Below are positions 9,096 to 17,340 of a stretch of DNA of 64,000 bases, one piece after another (position 1 is the stretch's first letter; every line of letters starts with the position of its first letter). A program made the translations under genes and the position numbers. Origin of the DNA: FACHB-T130 sp042747725. GTDB lineage: Bacteria; Cyanobacteriota; Cyanobacteriia; Cyanobacteriales; FACHB-T130. The stretch lies in assembly GCF_042747725.1 (NCBI RefSeq), contig NZ_JBHZGO010000086.1:67663-131662 (forward strand), given 5' to 3'. The notes under the pieces were generated by a model, which was not told the DNA's origin, made no database searches, and was given only the letters and a program-made list of their open reading frames with translations.

Positions 9096-9135
9096 GTTGA
9101 CGAATCGGAATAATTTGACTCTTATAACTTCAATA

Positions 9136-9179
9136 CCCCTGAGAAATGCCTAAATTTCTCAGGGGCTTGTTTATTTTCT
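9136..9179 (+). terminator. Rho-independent terminator of RTX gene 2
   Basis: CCCCTGAGAAAT at 9136 pairs with ATTTCTCAGGGG, followed by CTTGTTTATTTTCT. It matches the terminator of RTX gene 1. A MITE has inserted just after its T-rich tail. Confidence 0.85.
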
Positions 9180-9271
9180 CAGGACTTACGCAACATCACC
9201 ACATCTGAGGGCAACCACAGAGGGATTGAACCGACAAGAACGCTATATGTATAAGCTTTGCGTAAGTCCTG
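9180..9271 (-). repeat. 92-bp palindromic MITE, copy B, with empty-site comparison
   Basis: The ends are CAGGACTTACGC and GCGTAAGTCCTG, flanked by TTCT on both sides (9176-9179 and 9272-9275). The paralogous position after RTX gene 1 (7847-7862) is unoccupied and has a single TTCT before GCTGAAGC. The window therefore holds both filled and empty versions of the same site, which proves a 4-bp target duplication. Confidence 0.9.
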
Positions 9272-9544
9272 TTCTGCTGAAGCAATGCTTACTCTTACCT
9301 GAACAGTATGACAGTGCTGAAAGACTATCCAAAACCCCTGGAACCCTTGAAAAATCGTAGGTTGGGTAGAGTGTAAGCGAAACCCAACAAATTGCACCAG
9401 TGCTGGGGAACGTGAACTCAAAAGGAGCCTACATATCCGAGATTTGGATAGTCTTTCAGATGACAGTGACACCAAAGGTGGCGGGGTTGAACAGGCAAAG
9501 TAGCCTCTTGTGCCAAAATTACTGCTGCGCCGATTAGCAGAATC

Positions 9545-9573
9545 ATTGTAAACGTTTGTAAAGCTTTGCAAAA
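9545..9573 (+). promoter_or_regulatory. Promoter-like motif, copy 3
   Basis: ATTGTAAACGTTTGTAAAGC followed by TTTGCAAAAC corresponds to the motif before the RTX genes. It lies 108 bp before the small gene at 9681. CTGACAACTTAATAG downstream corresponds to CTGACAAGTGCATAGAG in the RTX leaders. The region 9276-9544 between MITE and motif shows no convincing gene. Confidence 0.4.
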
Positions 9574-9680
9574 CTACTGCATTTGTACCTGACAACTTAA
9601 TAGCGGTTCATCTAGAACCCAACCTGATTGAGAACCGCAACCAGGGTACAAACCTCGATCATCCCGGAAGGTGTAAACCA

Positions 9681-9920
9681 ATGAAGGCGCAGTGGAAAAG
9701 AGTATTCGTTAAAACAACTGTTTGGCTAGTTACTGAGATCATCCTGAATCTCTTGGGACTCGATAACCTAGCCGATTACAACGATTTTATTCTTGAGCAA
9801 AAGAAAATGATGGCAATGAGCCATTTATTTGCGCCAACTCTCACCAATAAACTTGGCCTTTATTGGCTTGATTGTGACTCTGCGTTCCAGATGCCACTTT
9901 GCCTAGCACCAAAATTTTAA
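9681..9920 (+). CDS. Small hydrophobic protein of the RTX/secretion island
   Basis: This 79-residue protein has a basic start (MKAQWKRVFVKT), one hydrophobic stretch (VWLVTEIILNLLGLDNLADY, residues 14-33) and a polar tail. The N-terminal half resembles short cyanobacterial proteins with a LNxLGLDDLADY motif that I associate with secretion loci, but I cannot name a family. The tail after about residue 45 looks less conserved and may be frameshifted. A GGAAGG site lies about 10 bp before the ATG. The shared promoter-like motif upstream ties it to the RTX genes and ppiC. Function unknown. Confidence 0.55.
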   Translation: MKAQWKRVFVKTTVWLVTEIILNLLGLDNLADYNDFILEQKKMMAMSHLFAPTLTNKLGLYWLDCDSAFQMPLCLAPKF

Positions 9921-10043
9921 GTAACCTAAAGGGAATAGAAGTTAATAATATTAGGCAATTCTACATCTAGAAAGTAAATCTTGGGTTGACGATCAAACTA
10001 AAACTTTCAGTTGTTACCCCAAGACTCAGGAGGCTCTACAAAT

Positions 10044-10229
10044 ATGAAGAATGTTTTGCAAGTTGATAATCGCAGCAGCATTGCTGAAGAAATAATTCCC
10101 ATTCTGCTGGGCTGGTATGGCAACGATTGGCTATATGGCGGCGACGGTAATGATATCCTCAAGGGTTATGCTGGCAATGACACTCTCATCGGCGGTTTTG
10201 GCAATGACCGGCTGACGGGTGGTGCTTGA
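10044..10229 (+). CDS. 61-residue chimera: PpiC-type N-terminus joined to RTX repeats
   Basis: The first 22 residues (MKNVLQVDNRSSIAEEIIPI) align with the start of the downstream PpiC protein (MTTVLQIGNRTITTEEIIPL). From GWYGND onward the protein is three to four RTX nonapeptides (GNDWLYGGDGNDILKG, GNDTLIGGFGNDRLTGG) and then stops. The ATG at 10044 has a strong AGGAGG site; the DNA just before it (ACTCAGG) matches the ppiC leader, so the join is visible at DNA level. It lacks the C-terminal cap of the two larger RTX proteins. It may be a mini-cargo whose N-terminal segment works as a leader, or a recombination by-product. The clean ribosome binding site and open frame favour expression. Confidence 0.6.
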   Translation: MKNVLQVDNRSSIAEEIIPILLGWYGNDWLYGGDGNDILKGYAGNDTLIGGFGNDRLTGGA

Positions 10230-10262
10230 CTCCACTTCCGGCGCTGGCTCCTAGAAAAGGGT

Positions 10263-10293
10263 AGAGTAAAGTTTTGTAATTTTCTGCATAATT
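10263..10293 (+). promoter_or_regulatory. Promoter-like motif, copy 4, before ppiC
   Basis: AGAGTAAAGTTTTGTAATTT followed by TCTGCATAAT matches the motif of the RTX genes, 106 bp before the ppiC start. CTGATAAGTCCATAGAG downstream is the counterpart of CTGACAAGTGCATAGAG in the RTX leaders. Confidence 0.4.
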
Positions 10294-10395
10294 CCTGAAT
10301 TTTTGGCTGATAAGTCCATAGAGATTTGCAGATGTCAAAAGAGCGATCGCGCTCAAAATCTCAGTCGCAAACCAGAAATTCAAAGGGACTCAGGT

Positions 10396-11181
10396 ATGAC
10401 TACAGTTTTACAAATCGGTAATCGCACCATCACGACTGAGGAAATCATTCCCCTACTGGCTAGCTACCAAATGTTTCCTCAATTGCTGCGTGAGAGCATT
10501 ATTGACAGTGCGATCGCTTCCTTTAACTGTACGCCTGAAGAAATTGCTCATGCTTGCGGGCATTTCTACCAGCAAAATCAACTGACTTCGGAAGCCGAAC
10601 AGCAAGCTTGGCTAGAACGCTACGGGATGAGCCAAGAGCATTTAGAAGCCTTGACAACGCGGAAGTTAAGAATTGAAAAGTTTAAACAAGCGACTTGGGG
10701 TAACAAACTAGAATCTTATTTTCTCAAGCGCAAAGCTCAACTGGATCAAGCAATTTATTCGTTGATTCGGACGCAAGATCCAGGCATTGCCCAAGAACTT
10801 TATTTCCGCCTTTGGGAACAAGAGCAGTCTTTTAGCCAACTGGCGGCTGAGTATTCCCAAGGTCCTGAAGCACAAACGGGTGGAACCATCGGTCCGGTTG
10901 AGATAGGAACTCTCCACCCGCATCTGGGGAGACTGCTATCGGTTAGTCAAAAGGGTCAACTTTGGTCGCCTAGACCTTTAGGAGAATGGATGGTCATTGT
11001 GCGCCTAGAAAAGTTAGTTCCCGCCCAATTAAATGAATTCATGCGTCAACGATTGCTGCGAGAACTTTTTGAAACTTGGTTGCAAGAACAAATCGGTAAA
11101 CTACCAGAATCAGATAGGATTTGGCTAGGGGCTGCAACAAATCGTAAGGTTGAGGCGATCGGTCAACTAGCAGCAGCGTAA
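10396..11181 (+). CDS. PpiC-type peptidylprolyl isomerase of a type I secretion locus
   Basis: This 261-residue protein starts at the ATG after GGGACTCAGG; a longer frame from 10303 is unlikely because it overlaps the promoter motif. Residues 1-30 are an EEIIPLLASYQ-type segment shared with the 10044 chimera. Residues 30-120 are a helical SurA-like region. Residues 130-220 form the parvulin fold (YSQGPEAQTGGTIGPVE, then GQLWSPRPLGEWMVIVRLEK). It has no signal peptide. Such isomerases accompany HlyB/HlyD genes in many cyanobacteria and are thought to assist folding or delivery of cargo. It is followed by hlyB after a 280-bp gap. Confidence 0.8.
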   Translation: MTTVLQIGNRTITTEEIIPLLASYQMFPQLLRESIIDSAIASFNCTPEEIAHACGHFYQQNQLTSEAEQQAWLERYGMSQEHLEALTTRKLRIEKFKQATWGNKLESYFLKRKAQLDQAIYSLIRTQDPGIAQELYFRLWEQEQSFSQLAAEYSQGPEAQTGGTIGPVEIGTLHPHLGRLLSVSQKGQLWSPRPLGEWMVIVRLEKLVPAQLNEFMRQRLLRELFETWLQEQIGKLPESDRIWLGAATNRKVEAIGQLAAA

Positions 11182-11464
11182 ACGAGCGATCGCTAAGTAG
11201 AGATGTCGTCGATTCAGGTGTTAAAGACGACCTTGAAAACCCGGATTTCTCTCATTAAACTATTTTGATAAACTACGGAACAGTGGTGCTAAACCTGTCA
11301 AAATGATTCAAAAGGATCTTAAGCATCACTTATTAAATTATTCTGTTTGTTTTCAGCAATAGTATCCCTTTTAGCTGTAATAGACTGTAAATATTTGAAC
11401 AAGGAGGGCGGCTTTCTTTCCCATCAAGTAACAGCTTGGATGGAAGGTGCAGCCGCAAGACGGG

Positions 11465-14437
11465 ATGACCCATACGACAATTAGTATCAAAGAAATTCTC
11501 GCTGCTATATCTCCGTTTAATCAACTGCCATCTGTTGTTTTAGAAAGAGTGGCGGCAAAATTTCAATTTTTGCGCTACCGCATGGGACAGGCAATGTTTG
11601 TGCGGGAAACAATGCCAGCGCAGATTGCCATTATCTATCAAGGGCAAGCCCGCCTTTTAGGTTATGACCCCCGGAGCCAAGCACCTGTCACCCTGAAATT
11701 ATTAGAACCCGGAGAAATTCTAGGATGGGTTAGCTTAATTCGGGGAACTGCTTGCGAGACAGCGATCGCTTCTACAGAAACCATTTGTTTAATCCTCCCC
11801 GCCGCCGATTTTTTAGCTTTATTAAACCAGGAACGCTCATTTGCGGCTGCTTTTGAAAACCGTTGTTCTTTAATTGAAGTATTTGATCTCCTTGGGGAAG
11901 AACTGGCGCGTCAAGCTGACGGGACAACCAATCTCAAGGAACTGGCTTTAAAAGCTGTCTCAGAAGCAACGATTCTCAACTTACCGCCCGGAAAAACTCC
12001 CCTCAGCAAGATAGATCCCAACTTGGTATGGCTGGTGAGTGGCGGAACCGTCGCTGATTTCCCCGTAGGAAGCCGCTTGATACCGAGTACACCCGGAAAT
12101 TTACACGTAGAAGGCGCGAGAGGGGTTCGTTTATTAGGCTTGCAGAAGTCCATCCTGTTTCCCTCGGAATCGAAAGGCGCGATCGCTTTAGCATCAGCGT
12201 CCCTTTCCGCTAGCACGACAACTGACTGGGAAGCGATTCCCTACGCGCCGGAACAGCCTCCCGCCGGTGAGACGACGCCCTTCAAACATGAGAAACACCC
12301 CTACATCCACGGAAGAGGTCGTTTGGATGCAACATTAGCTTGCTTCCAAATGCTGTCTCAGCACTTGGGGATACCTTTCCGGCGGGATGTGATCAAGAGA
12401 GTCTTAGTCAATCATCTCAAGCACACAGAGAGCTTGTCTCTGCAATTTTGCGGTGCTGTGGCTGAGCTAACGGGGTTGAATACTCAATTAATTAAAGTGC
12501 CTGCGGTTGCGGTATGTCGCCTGCAAGCTCCCGCCATGATTACTTGGCAAGATAGTTTTGCGATTCTTTACAAAATTAGCGATCGCGAGTTAGTGCTGGC
12601 GGTGCCAGAAGTTGGCATCTTACGCAAAAAACCAGCCCAATTCATGGAAGCCTGGGGGCCAGAAGGGGAAGTTCTGCTGCTCCGACCCACAAAAGAAGCT
12701 TCTAAAGAGCGGTTTAGTCTGCGTTGGTTTTTACCTTCTATCTATCGCTACCGCAAGGTTTTAATAGAAGTTTTAATTGCTTCCATTTTTGTACAAATCT
12801 TTGGTTTAGTAAATCCCCTGATGACTCAGGTGATTATTGACAAAGTTCTTGTACAAAACAGTATTGATACTTTATCTGTTTTAGGCATTTTCTTAGTCGT
12901 CGTCGCTGCCGTCGAAGCAGTTCTGACCAGTTTACGCACGCATTTATTTGTTGATACCACCAACCGGATGGACTTGGCTTTAGGCTCAGAGGTAATCAGT
13001 CACCTTTTACGCCTGCCTTTGTCCTATTTTGAACGGCGACCTGTTGGGGAACTCGCTACTCGCGTTAATGAACTAGAAAATATTCGCTCCTTCCTAACTG
13101 GAACTGCCTTAACTGTAGTGTTAGATGCTATCTTTTCAGTCATCTACATTGTGGTGATGTTAATTTACAGTGGAGTGCTAACGCTAGTCGCATTGGCAAC
13201 AGTGCCACTGTTTGCTTTGCTAACACTTGGAGTGTCACCGATCATTCGGCAGCAGTCGCGGGTGAAAGCAGAGCGCAACGCCGAAACTCACTCTTATTTA
13301 GTGGAAGTTCTGTCAGGAATCCAAACGGTTAAGGCGCAAAATTTGGAACTGCGATCGCGCTGGCAATGGCAAGAGCGTTATGGTCGTTATATCAGTGCTG
13401 GATTTAAGACAGTTTCTACATCTACTACTGCCAGTTCGGTGAGTAGTTTTCTGAATAAACTCTCCAGTTTGTTAGTGTTATGGGCTGGAGCTTATTTAGT
13501 CCTAAAAGGAGAATTAACATTAGGACAGTTGATCGCTTTCCGCATCCTTTCCGGTTATGTAACAAGTCCGTTATTGCGATTAGTGCAATTGTGGCAAAAC
13601 TTTCAGGAAACAGCTTTATCTCTTGAGCGACTGGGCGATGTTCTCGACGCCAATCTAGAAGCAGATGAAGCTGACCGTCACAACATCCTCATGCCAGTCA
13701 TTCAAGGAAGCGTGAAGTTTGAAAATGTTTCTTTCAGTTTCAATCCCAGTGGATCTCTTCAGCTAAGTAACATTAATATGGAATTTCCGGCAGGGCTATT
13801 TATCGGCATCGTCGGACAAAGCGGATCGGGTAAAAGTACCTTGACAAAACTTTTACCCAGACTCTATGAGCCAAGATCGGGACGGATTATCATTGATGAC
13901 TATGATATTAGTAAGGTAGAACTTTATTCCCTGCGGCGTCAGATTGGAATGGTGCTTCAGGATACTCTCTTGTTTGATGGGACGGTGCAGGAAAATATTG
14001 CGCTGACCAATCCCGATGCCAGCGATGAGGAAATCATTGAAGCCGCCAAGGTAGCTTTTTCCCACGACTTTATCATGGCTTTGCCTAACGGCTACAACAC
14101 TCGCGTCGGAGAACGGGGTTCGGCTTTATCTGGGGGACAAAGACAGCGAATTGCGATCGCGCGTACCGTTTTACAAAATCCTCAGTTACTGATTTTAGAC
14201 GAAGCGACCAGCGCTTTGGACTACAACGCAGAGCGACAAGTATGTTTAAATCTAGCCTCGACATTCCGCGATCGCACTGTGTTTTTTATTACCCATCGTT
14301 TAACTACAATTAGAAATGCCAATCTGATTTTGATGATGGATCAAGGTGCAGTAGTTGAACAGGGTACTCATGACGAATTAATGGCTCTCAGAGGTCGCTA
14401 CTACTGTCTGTATCAACAACAAGAAGCGCAACTATAG
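11465..14437 (+). CDS. HlyB-type ABC exporter with N-terminal cyclic-nucleotide-binding domain
   Basis: This 990-residue type I secretion ATPase has several domains in order. A cNMP-binding-like beta barrel (about 8-130: FLRYRMGQAMFVRE, LLEPGEILGWVSLI) comes first. A C39-peptidase-like domain (about 280-400) follows, in which the catalytic CG motif reads DATLAC, so the nucleophile Cys is missing and the domain should bind rather than cleave cargo. The ABC membrane domain spans about 425-700. The ATPase domain has Walker A GQSGSGKST (about 783), signature LSGGQRQR (888), Walker B LLILDEA (910) and H-loop ITHR (943). I chose the ATG at 11465; a GTG at 11447 is possible. It should export the RTX proteins together with HlyD and an outer-membrane TolC encoded elsewhere. 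Confidence 0.9.
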   Translation: MTHTTISIKEILAAISPFNQLPSVVLERVAAKFQFLRYRMGQAMFVRETMPAQIAIIYQGQARLLGYDPRSQAPVTLKLLEPGEILGWVSLIRGTACETAIASTETICLILPAADFLALLNQERSFAAAFENRCSLIEVFDLLGEELARQADGTTNLKELALKAVSEATILNLPPGKTPLSKIDPNLVWLVSGGTVADFPVGSRLIPSTPGNLHVEGARGVRLLGLQKSILFPSESKGAIALASASLSASTTTDWEAIPYAPEQPPAGETTPFKHEKHPYIHGRGRLDATLACFQMLSQHLGIPFRRDVIKRVLVNHLKHTESLSLQFCGAVAELTGLNTQLIKVPAVAVCRLQAPAMITWQDSFAILYKISDRELVLAVPEVGILRKKPAQFMEAWGPEGEVLLLRPTKEASKERFSLRWFLPSIYRYRKVLIEVLIASIFVQIFGLVNPLMTQVIIDKVLVQNSIDTLSVLGIFLVVVAAVEAVLTSLRTHLFVDTTNRMDLALGSEVISHLLRLPLSYFERRPVGELATRVNELENIRSFLTGTALTVVLDAIFSVIYIVVMLIYSGVLTLVALATVPLFALLTLGVSPIIRQQSRVKAERNAETHSYLVEVLSGIQTVKAQNLELRSRWQWQERYGRYISAGFKTVSTSTTASSVSSFLNKLSSLLVLWAGAYLVLKGELTLGQLIAFRILSGYVTSPLLRLVQLWQNFQETALSLERLGDVLDANLEADEADRHNILMPVIQGSVKFENVSFSFNPSGSLQLSNINMEFPAGLFIGIVGQSGSGKSTLTKLLPRLYEPRSGRIIIDDYDISKVELYSLRRQIGMVLQDTLLFDGTVQENIALTNPDASDEEIIEAAKVAFSHDFIMALPNGYNTRVGERGSALSGGQRQRIAIARTVLQNPQLLILDEATSALDYNAERQVCLNLASTFRDRTVFFITHRLTTIRNANLILMMDQGAVVEQGTHDELMALRGRYYCLYQQQEAQL

Positions 14438-14559
14438 AAATCCGAATGGGAATTGCTAATGGCTAATTGCTAATGGGTTGTTAATAACTTCCCCTCTCCC
14501 ACTCTCACCCTCTCACCTTCTATTATTCAGTTCGCGAACACAGCGCCGCTACGCTAACA

Positions 14560-14757
14560 CTCCTCAGCCCTCAGTCCTCAGCCCTCAGTCCTCAGTCCCT
14601 CAGTCCCTCAGTCCCTCAGCCCTCAGCCCTCAGCCCTCAGTCCTCAGTCCCTCAGTCCCTCAGCCCTCAGCCCTCAGTCCTCAGCCCTCAGTCCTCAGTC
14701 CTCAGCCCTCAGTCCTCAGTCCTCAGCCCTCAGTCCTCAACCCTCAATCCTCAGAAC
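14560..14757 (+). repeat. Heptamer array (CCTCAGT/CCTCAGC), before hlyD
   Basis: Tandem 7-bp units, CCTCAGT and CCTCAGC with occasional 8-bp variants, run for about 190 bp up to the hlyD start. The pyrimidine-rich strand is the coding strand. An open frame crosses the array but looks fortuitous, since unit length is not a multiple of three and the protein is low complexity. Similar arrays lie at 18387 and 60958. Confidence 0.85.
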
Positions 14758-14768
14758 TATTGTCAGCT

Positions 14769-16325
14769 ATGCTCCAACAAAATGGAAAACAGTCTAACGA
14801 TCAACTATCTTTAGTACCCCAAATAGTCCCAAGTCCTAATACTAATCAGGAAGTAACGCCACCCGCCTCAACCTCAAACAACTTCGATCAAGCTGTTATT
14901 CTTCAACAATCCCCGACTTGGTCTCGCGCCATCGTTTGGGGAATCATGGGAATGACAACTTTTGTGATAGTTTGGGCTTCTGTATTCCAAATTGAAGAAG
15001 CCATCCCTGCAACAGGCAAACTGGAACCTCAAGGTGCTGTTAAGGAAGTTCAAGCTCCAATAGTAGGCGTAGTCAAAGAAATTTATGTCAAGGATGGGCA
15101 ACGAGTCAAAAAAGGGGATAAACTGCTGAGTTTAGACTCAAAAACGGCTCAGGCTCAGCTGACTTCCCTGAATAAAATTCAGACAGCATTAAAGCAGGAA
15201 AATCAGTTTTATCGTTCGCAAATAAAAGGCGCAGGTTTCCCCACGGCGATAGATGGAGATACTGCTCAACTAAAGCTGCCATTAGAGTTAGTATCTCTGA
15301 CTAAAGTCCGATCTGCTGTAGCGTCAGAAAATCAACTTTATCGCGCTCAACTAAGAGGTTCTTCCAAAGGAACAAGTCTTAGCTTAGATCAACAACAGCG
15401 TTTTCAATCGAGTCTAGCAGAACTAAATTCTCGCGTTGCGACTGCTAGGTTGGAAGCTGAACAATTGGAAAAGCAATTAAGTCAAACTCAGGTAGAGATA
15501 GCGAGTTCCAAAGACCTATTAGAGGTGAATCAGGGGATTCTCGACGATATAGAACCGATCATGAAGCAAGGAGCGGTTTCCCGCGTGCAATACCTGAAGC
15601 AGAAGCAGGATGTACGCACTCGCAAAGCTGAGGTGGATCAACTGACTCAGGAACAGAAGCGGTTACAGCTAGCGATCGCGCAAGCGAATGAAAAGCTGCA
15701 AAATACCATCGCTTTGACTAAACAAGATTTGCAAACCAAAATTGCTGAGAATGAAAAACGTCTGGCAGAAATTGACGATCAGCTAAACAAGGCAATTGTA
15801 GAAAACAACAAACGCCTTGCAGAAATTGACAGCCAAATGAGTCAAGCGGAACAAAATTTAAAATACCAAGAAATTCAAGCTCCGGTAGATGGAACCATCT
15901 TTGAGCTAAAAGCTCAGGGGCCAGGTTTTGTTACCAGTTCTACCGAACCCATTTTAAAAATTGTTCCAACTGACACTCTAGTTGCTAAAGTTTTTATCAC
16001 AAATAAAGATATTGGCTTTGTTAAAGAAGGAATGGAAGCAGATATTAGAATTGACTCTTTTCCATTCCGGGAATTTGGCGATACGAAAGGTCGTTTAACC
16101 TGGATTGGCTCGGATGCTCTACCACCCGAACAAATCCGCCCTTATTATACATTTCCTGCCAAAGTTAGCTTAGATCATCAGTCTCTTTTAATTAAGGGTC
16201 GAGAAGTCCCGCTGCAATCAGGGATGTCGGTGAGTGTCAACCTGAAGGTGCGTAAGCGCACAATCATGAGCATTTTTACCGATTTATTTATGGATAAAGT
16301 TGAGGGTTTAAAGACGGTTCGCTAG
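14769..16325 (+). CDS. HlyD family membrane fusion protein
   Basis: I start at the ATG at 14769 (518 residues) because a longer frame from 14478 only adds heptamer-array sequence. A transmembrane helix (about 54-76: AIVWGIMGMTTFVIVWASVF) is followed by the periplasmic part. That part has a lipoyl-type half motif (VQAPIVGVVKEIYVKDGQRV), a long coiled-coil hairpin (about 200-360) and the second half (EIQAPVDGTIFELKAQGPG). A beta-barrel domain follows (TDTLVAKVFITNKDIGFV). This is the standard adaptor between the ABC exporter and TolC. hlyB ends about 330 bp upstream; repeats fill the gap. Confidence 0.9.
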   Translation: MLQQNGKQSNDQLSLVPQIVPSPNTNQEVTPPASTSNNFDQAVILQQSPTWSRAIVWGIMGMTTFVIVWASVFQIEEAIPATGKLEPQGAVKEVQAPIVGVVKEIYVKDGQRVKKGDKLLSLDSKTAQAQLTSLNKIQTALKQENQFYRSQIKGAGFPTAIDGDTAQLKLPLELVSLTKVRSAVASENQLYRAQLRGSSKGTSLSLDQQQRFQSSLAELNSRVATARLEAEQLEKQLSQTQVEIASSKDLLEVNQGILDDIEPIMKQGAVSRVQYLKQKQDVRTRKAEVDQLTQEQKRLQLAIAQANEKLQNTIALTKQDLQTKIAENEKRLAEIDDQLNKAIVENNKRLAEIDSQMSQAEQNLKYQEIQAPVDGTIFELKAQGPGFVTSSTEPILKIVPTDTLVAKVFITNKDIGFVKEGMEADIRIDSFPFREFGDTKGRLTWIGSDALPPEQIRPYYTFPAKVSLDHQSLLIKGREVPLQSGMSVSVNLKVRKRTIMSIFTDLFMDKVEGLKTVR

Positions 16326-16455
16326 TGTTTCTTAGCAGGAAGATGGAAAAATAGGGAGAGGGAAGTCTGGGAAAAGTTGCATAGGACGCGATCGCATTCG
16401 TTGCCAGACGAGCCAGCGGAGTATCCTGGGAAATAAGTTCTGGAGAGGTGTCCTC

Positions 16456-17124
16456 ATGCTGAAGCTTTATCACACCGCCCTTTCCGCCAACTCAAGCCGC
16501 GTATGGGTGGCGCTACTGGAGAAAGAAATTCCCTTTGAGCTGGTGTCGCTCAATCTGGATGGCGATCAATTTCAACCAGAATTTCTAGCGATGAGTCCCT
16601 TCCACCACATTCCAGTTTTAGTGGATGATGGCTTTAACATCGTAGAATCCTTAGCCATCCTTGACTATCTAGAGGCAAAGTACCCCACGCCTGCCTTGCT
16701 GCCTACGGATGCCAAGGCGCTAGCAACCGTGCGGATGGTGGAAATGGTGACTGTCAACGAACTGTTGCCTGCCATGAACCCATTCGTGAATCAAATGATG
16801 GGCTTGGATACAGACGCACAGAACCTGGAGCAGTCAACGCAGAAAGTGCTGACAGTGCTGAACTTTTTTGAGAGTCTACTTGGCGACGATCGATACTTTG
16901 CAGGTAGCTCTAGTCTCACCCTCGCCGAGATTGTCGCCGGAACTGTGGTGCCGTTGTTGCCCATGCTAGGCGTTTCCTTGGATAACCATCCCAAACTGAG
17001 TGCCTGGTGTGAAAACTTAATGCAGCGTCCTGCATGGCAAAAAACCCAGCCCACTCAGGAGGCAATTGAAGCTTTTAAGCCTCGATTCAAAGAGCTGATG
17101 GCAGCGCAGCAGAACCACTCTTAA
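16456..17124 (+). CDS. Glutathione S-transferase family protein
   Basis: This 222-residue cytosolic protein has a thioredoxin-fold N-terminal domain (LKLYHTALSANSSRVWVALL; cis-Pro motif HHIPVLVDDG; ESLAILDYLEAKYP, which binds the glutathione gamma-glutamyl part) and an all-helical C-terminal domain (DDRYFAGSSSLTLAEIVAGT). The Ser at 11-13 in the N-terminal motif is the likely thiol-stabilising residue. GGAGAGGTG gives a good ribosome binding site before the ATG. It stands alone between the secretion genes and map. Substrate unknown; detoxification of electrophiles or peroxides is the family role. Confidence 0.85.
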   Translation: MLKLYHTALSANSSRVWVALLEKEIPFELVSLNLDGDQFQPEFLAMSPFHHIPVLVDDGFNIVESLAILDYLEAKYPTPALLPTDAKALATVRMVEMVTVNELLPAMNPFVNQMMGLDTDAQNLEQSTQKVLTVLNFFESLLGDDRYFAGSSSLTLAEIVAGTVVPLLPMLGVSLDNHPKLSAWCENLMQRPAWQKTQPTQEAIEAFKPRFKELMAAQQNHS

Positions 17125-17340
17125 TACCAGTTGGTGGCTGTAATCCTGAAACAATGCAGATGCGAGAACAACCGTCGAGCCTCCCGCCCTAGGAATGGTT
17201 TCAACAAAGTTAACTTAAGATAATAAATACCTGACAAATTAACAGGGAGAGTGCTTCCTCATTCGTCAATCACCACCAGAAGCAGTCGGGAGGAGCGATC
17301 GCTTTGCCCTGTTGACATCCCACCACTCGCCATCCGTCAA

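Larger units (their letters stand above)
6756..9275 (+). repeat. Tandem duplication of a whole RTX transcription unit
   Basis: Promoter motif, leader, coding sequence and terminator at about 6756-7860 are repeated at about 8035-9290. Long stretches in the 3' half of the two genes are identical at nucleotide level (for example 7356-7490 and 8676-8810). Homology continues past the terminators: GCTGAAGCAATG follows both, interrupted in copy 2 by a MITE (9180-9271). The leaders differ more than the repeat-coding parts, so gene conversion within the coding part is possible. Confidence 0.85.

Noticed and set aside
10303..10395. Upstream extension of the PpiC frame
   Set aside because: It covers the sequence directly after the promoter motif; the ATG at 10396 follows a good ribosome binding site and matches the 10044 paralogous start.
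14478..14768. N-terminal extension of hlyD
   Set aside because: The extension is translated heptamer array; the ATG at 14769 begins the part that looks like HlyD.
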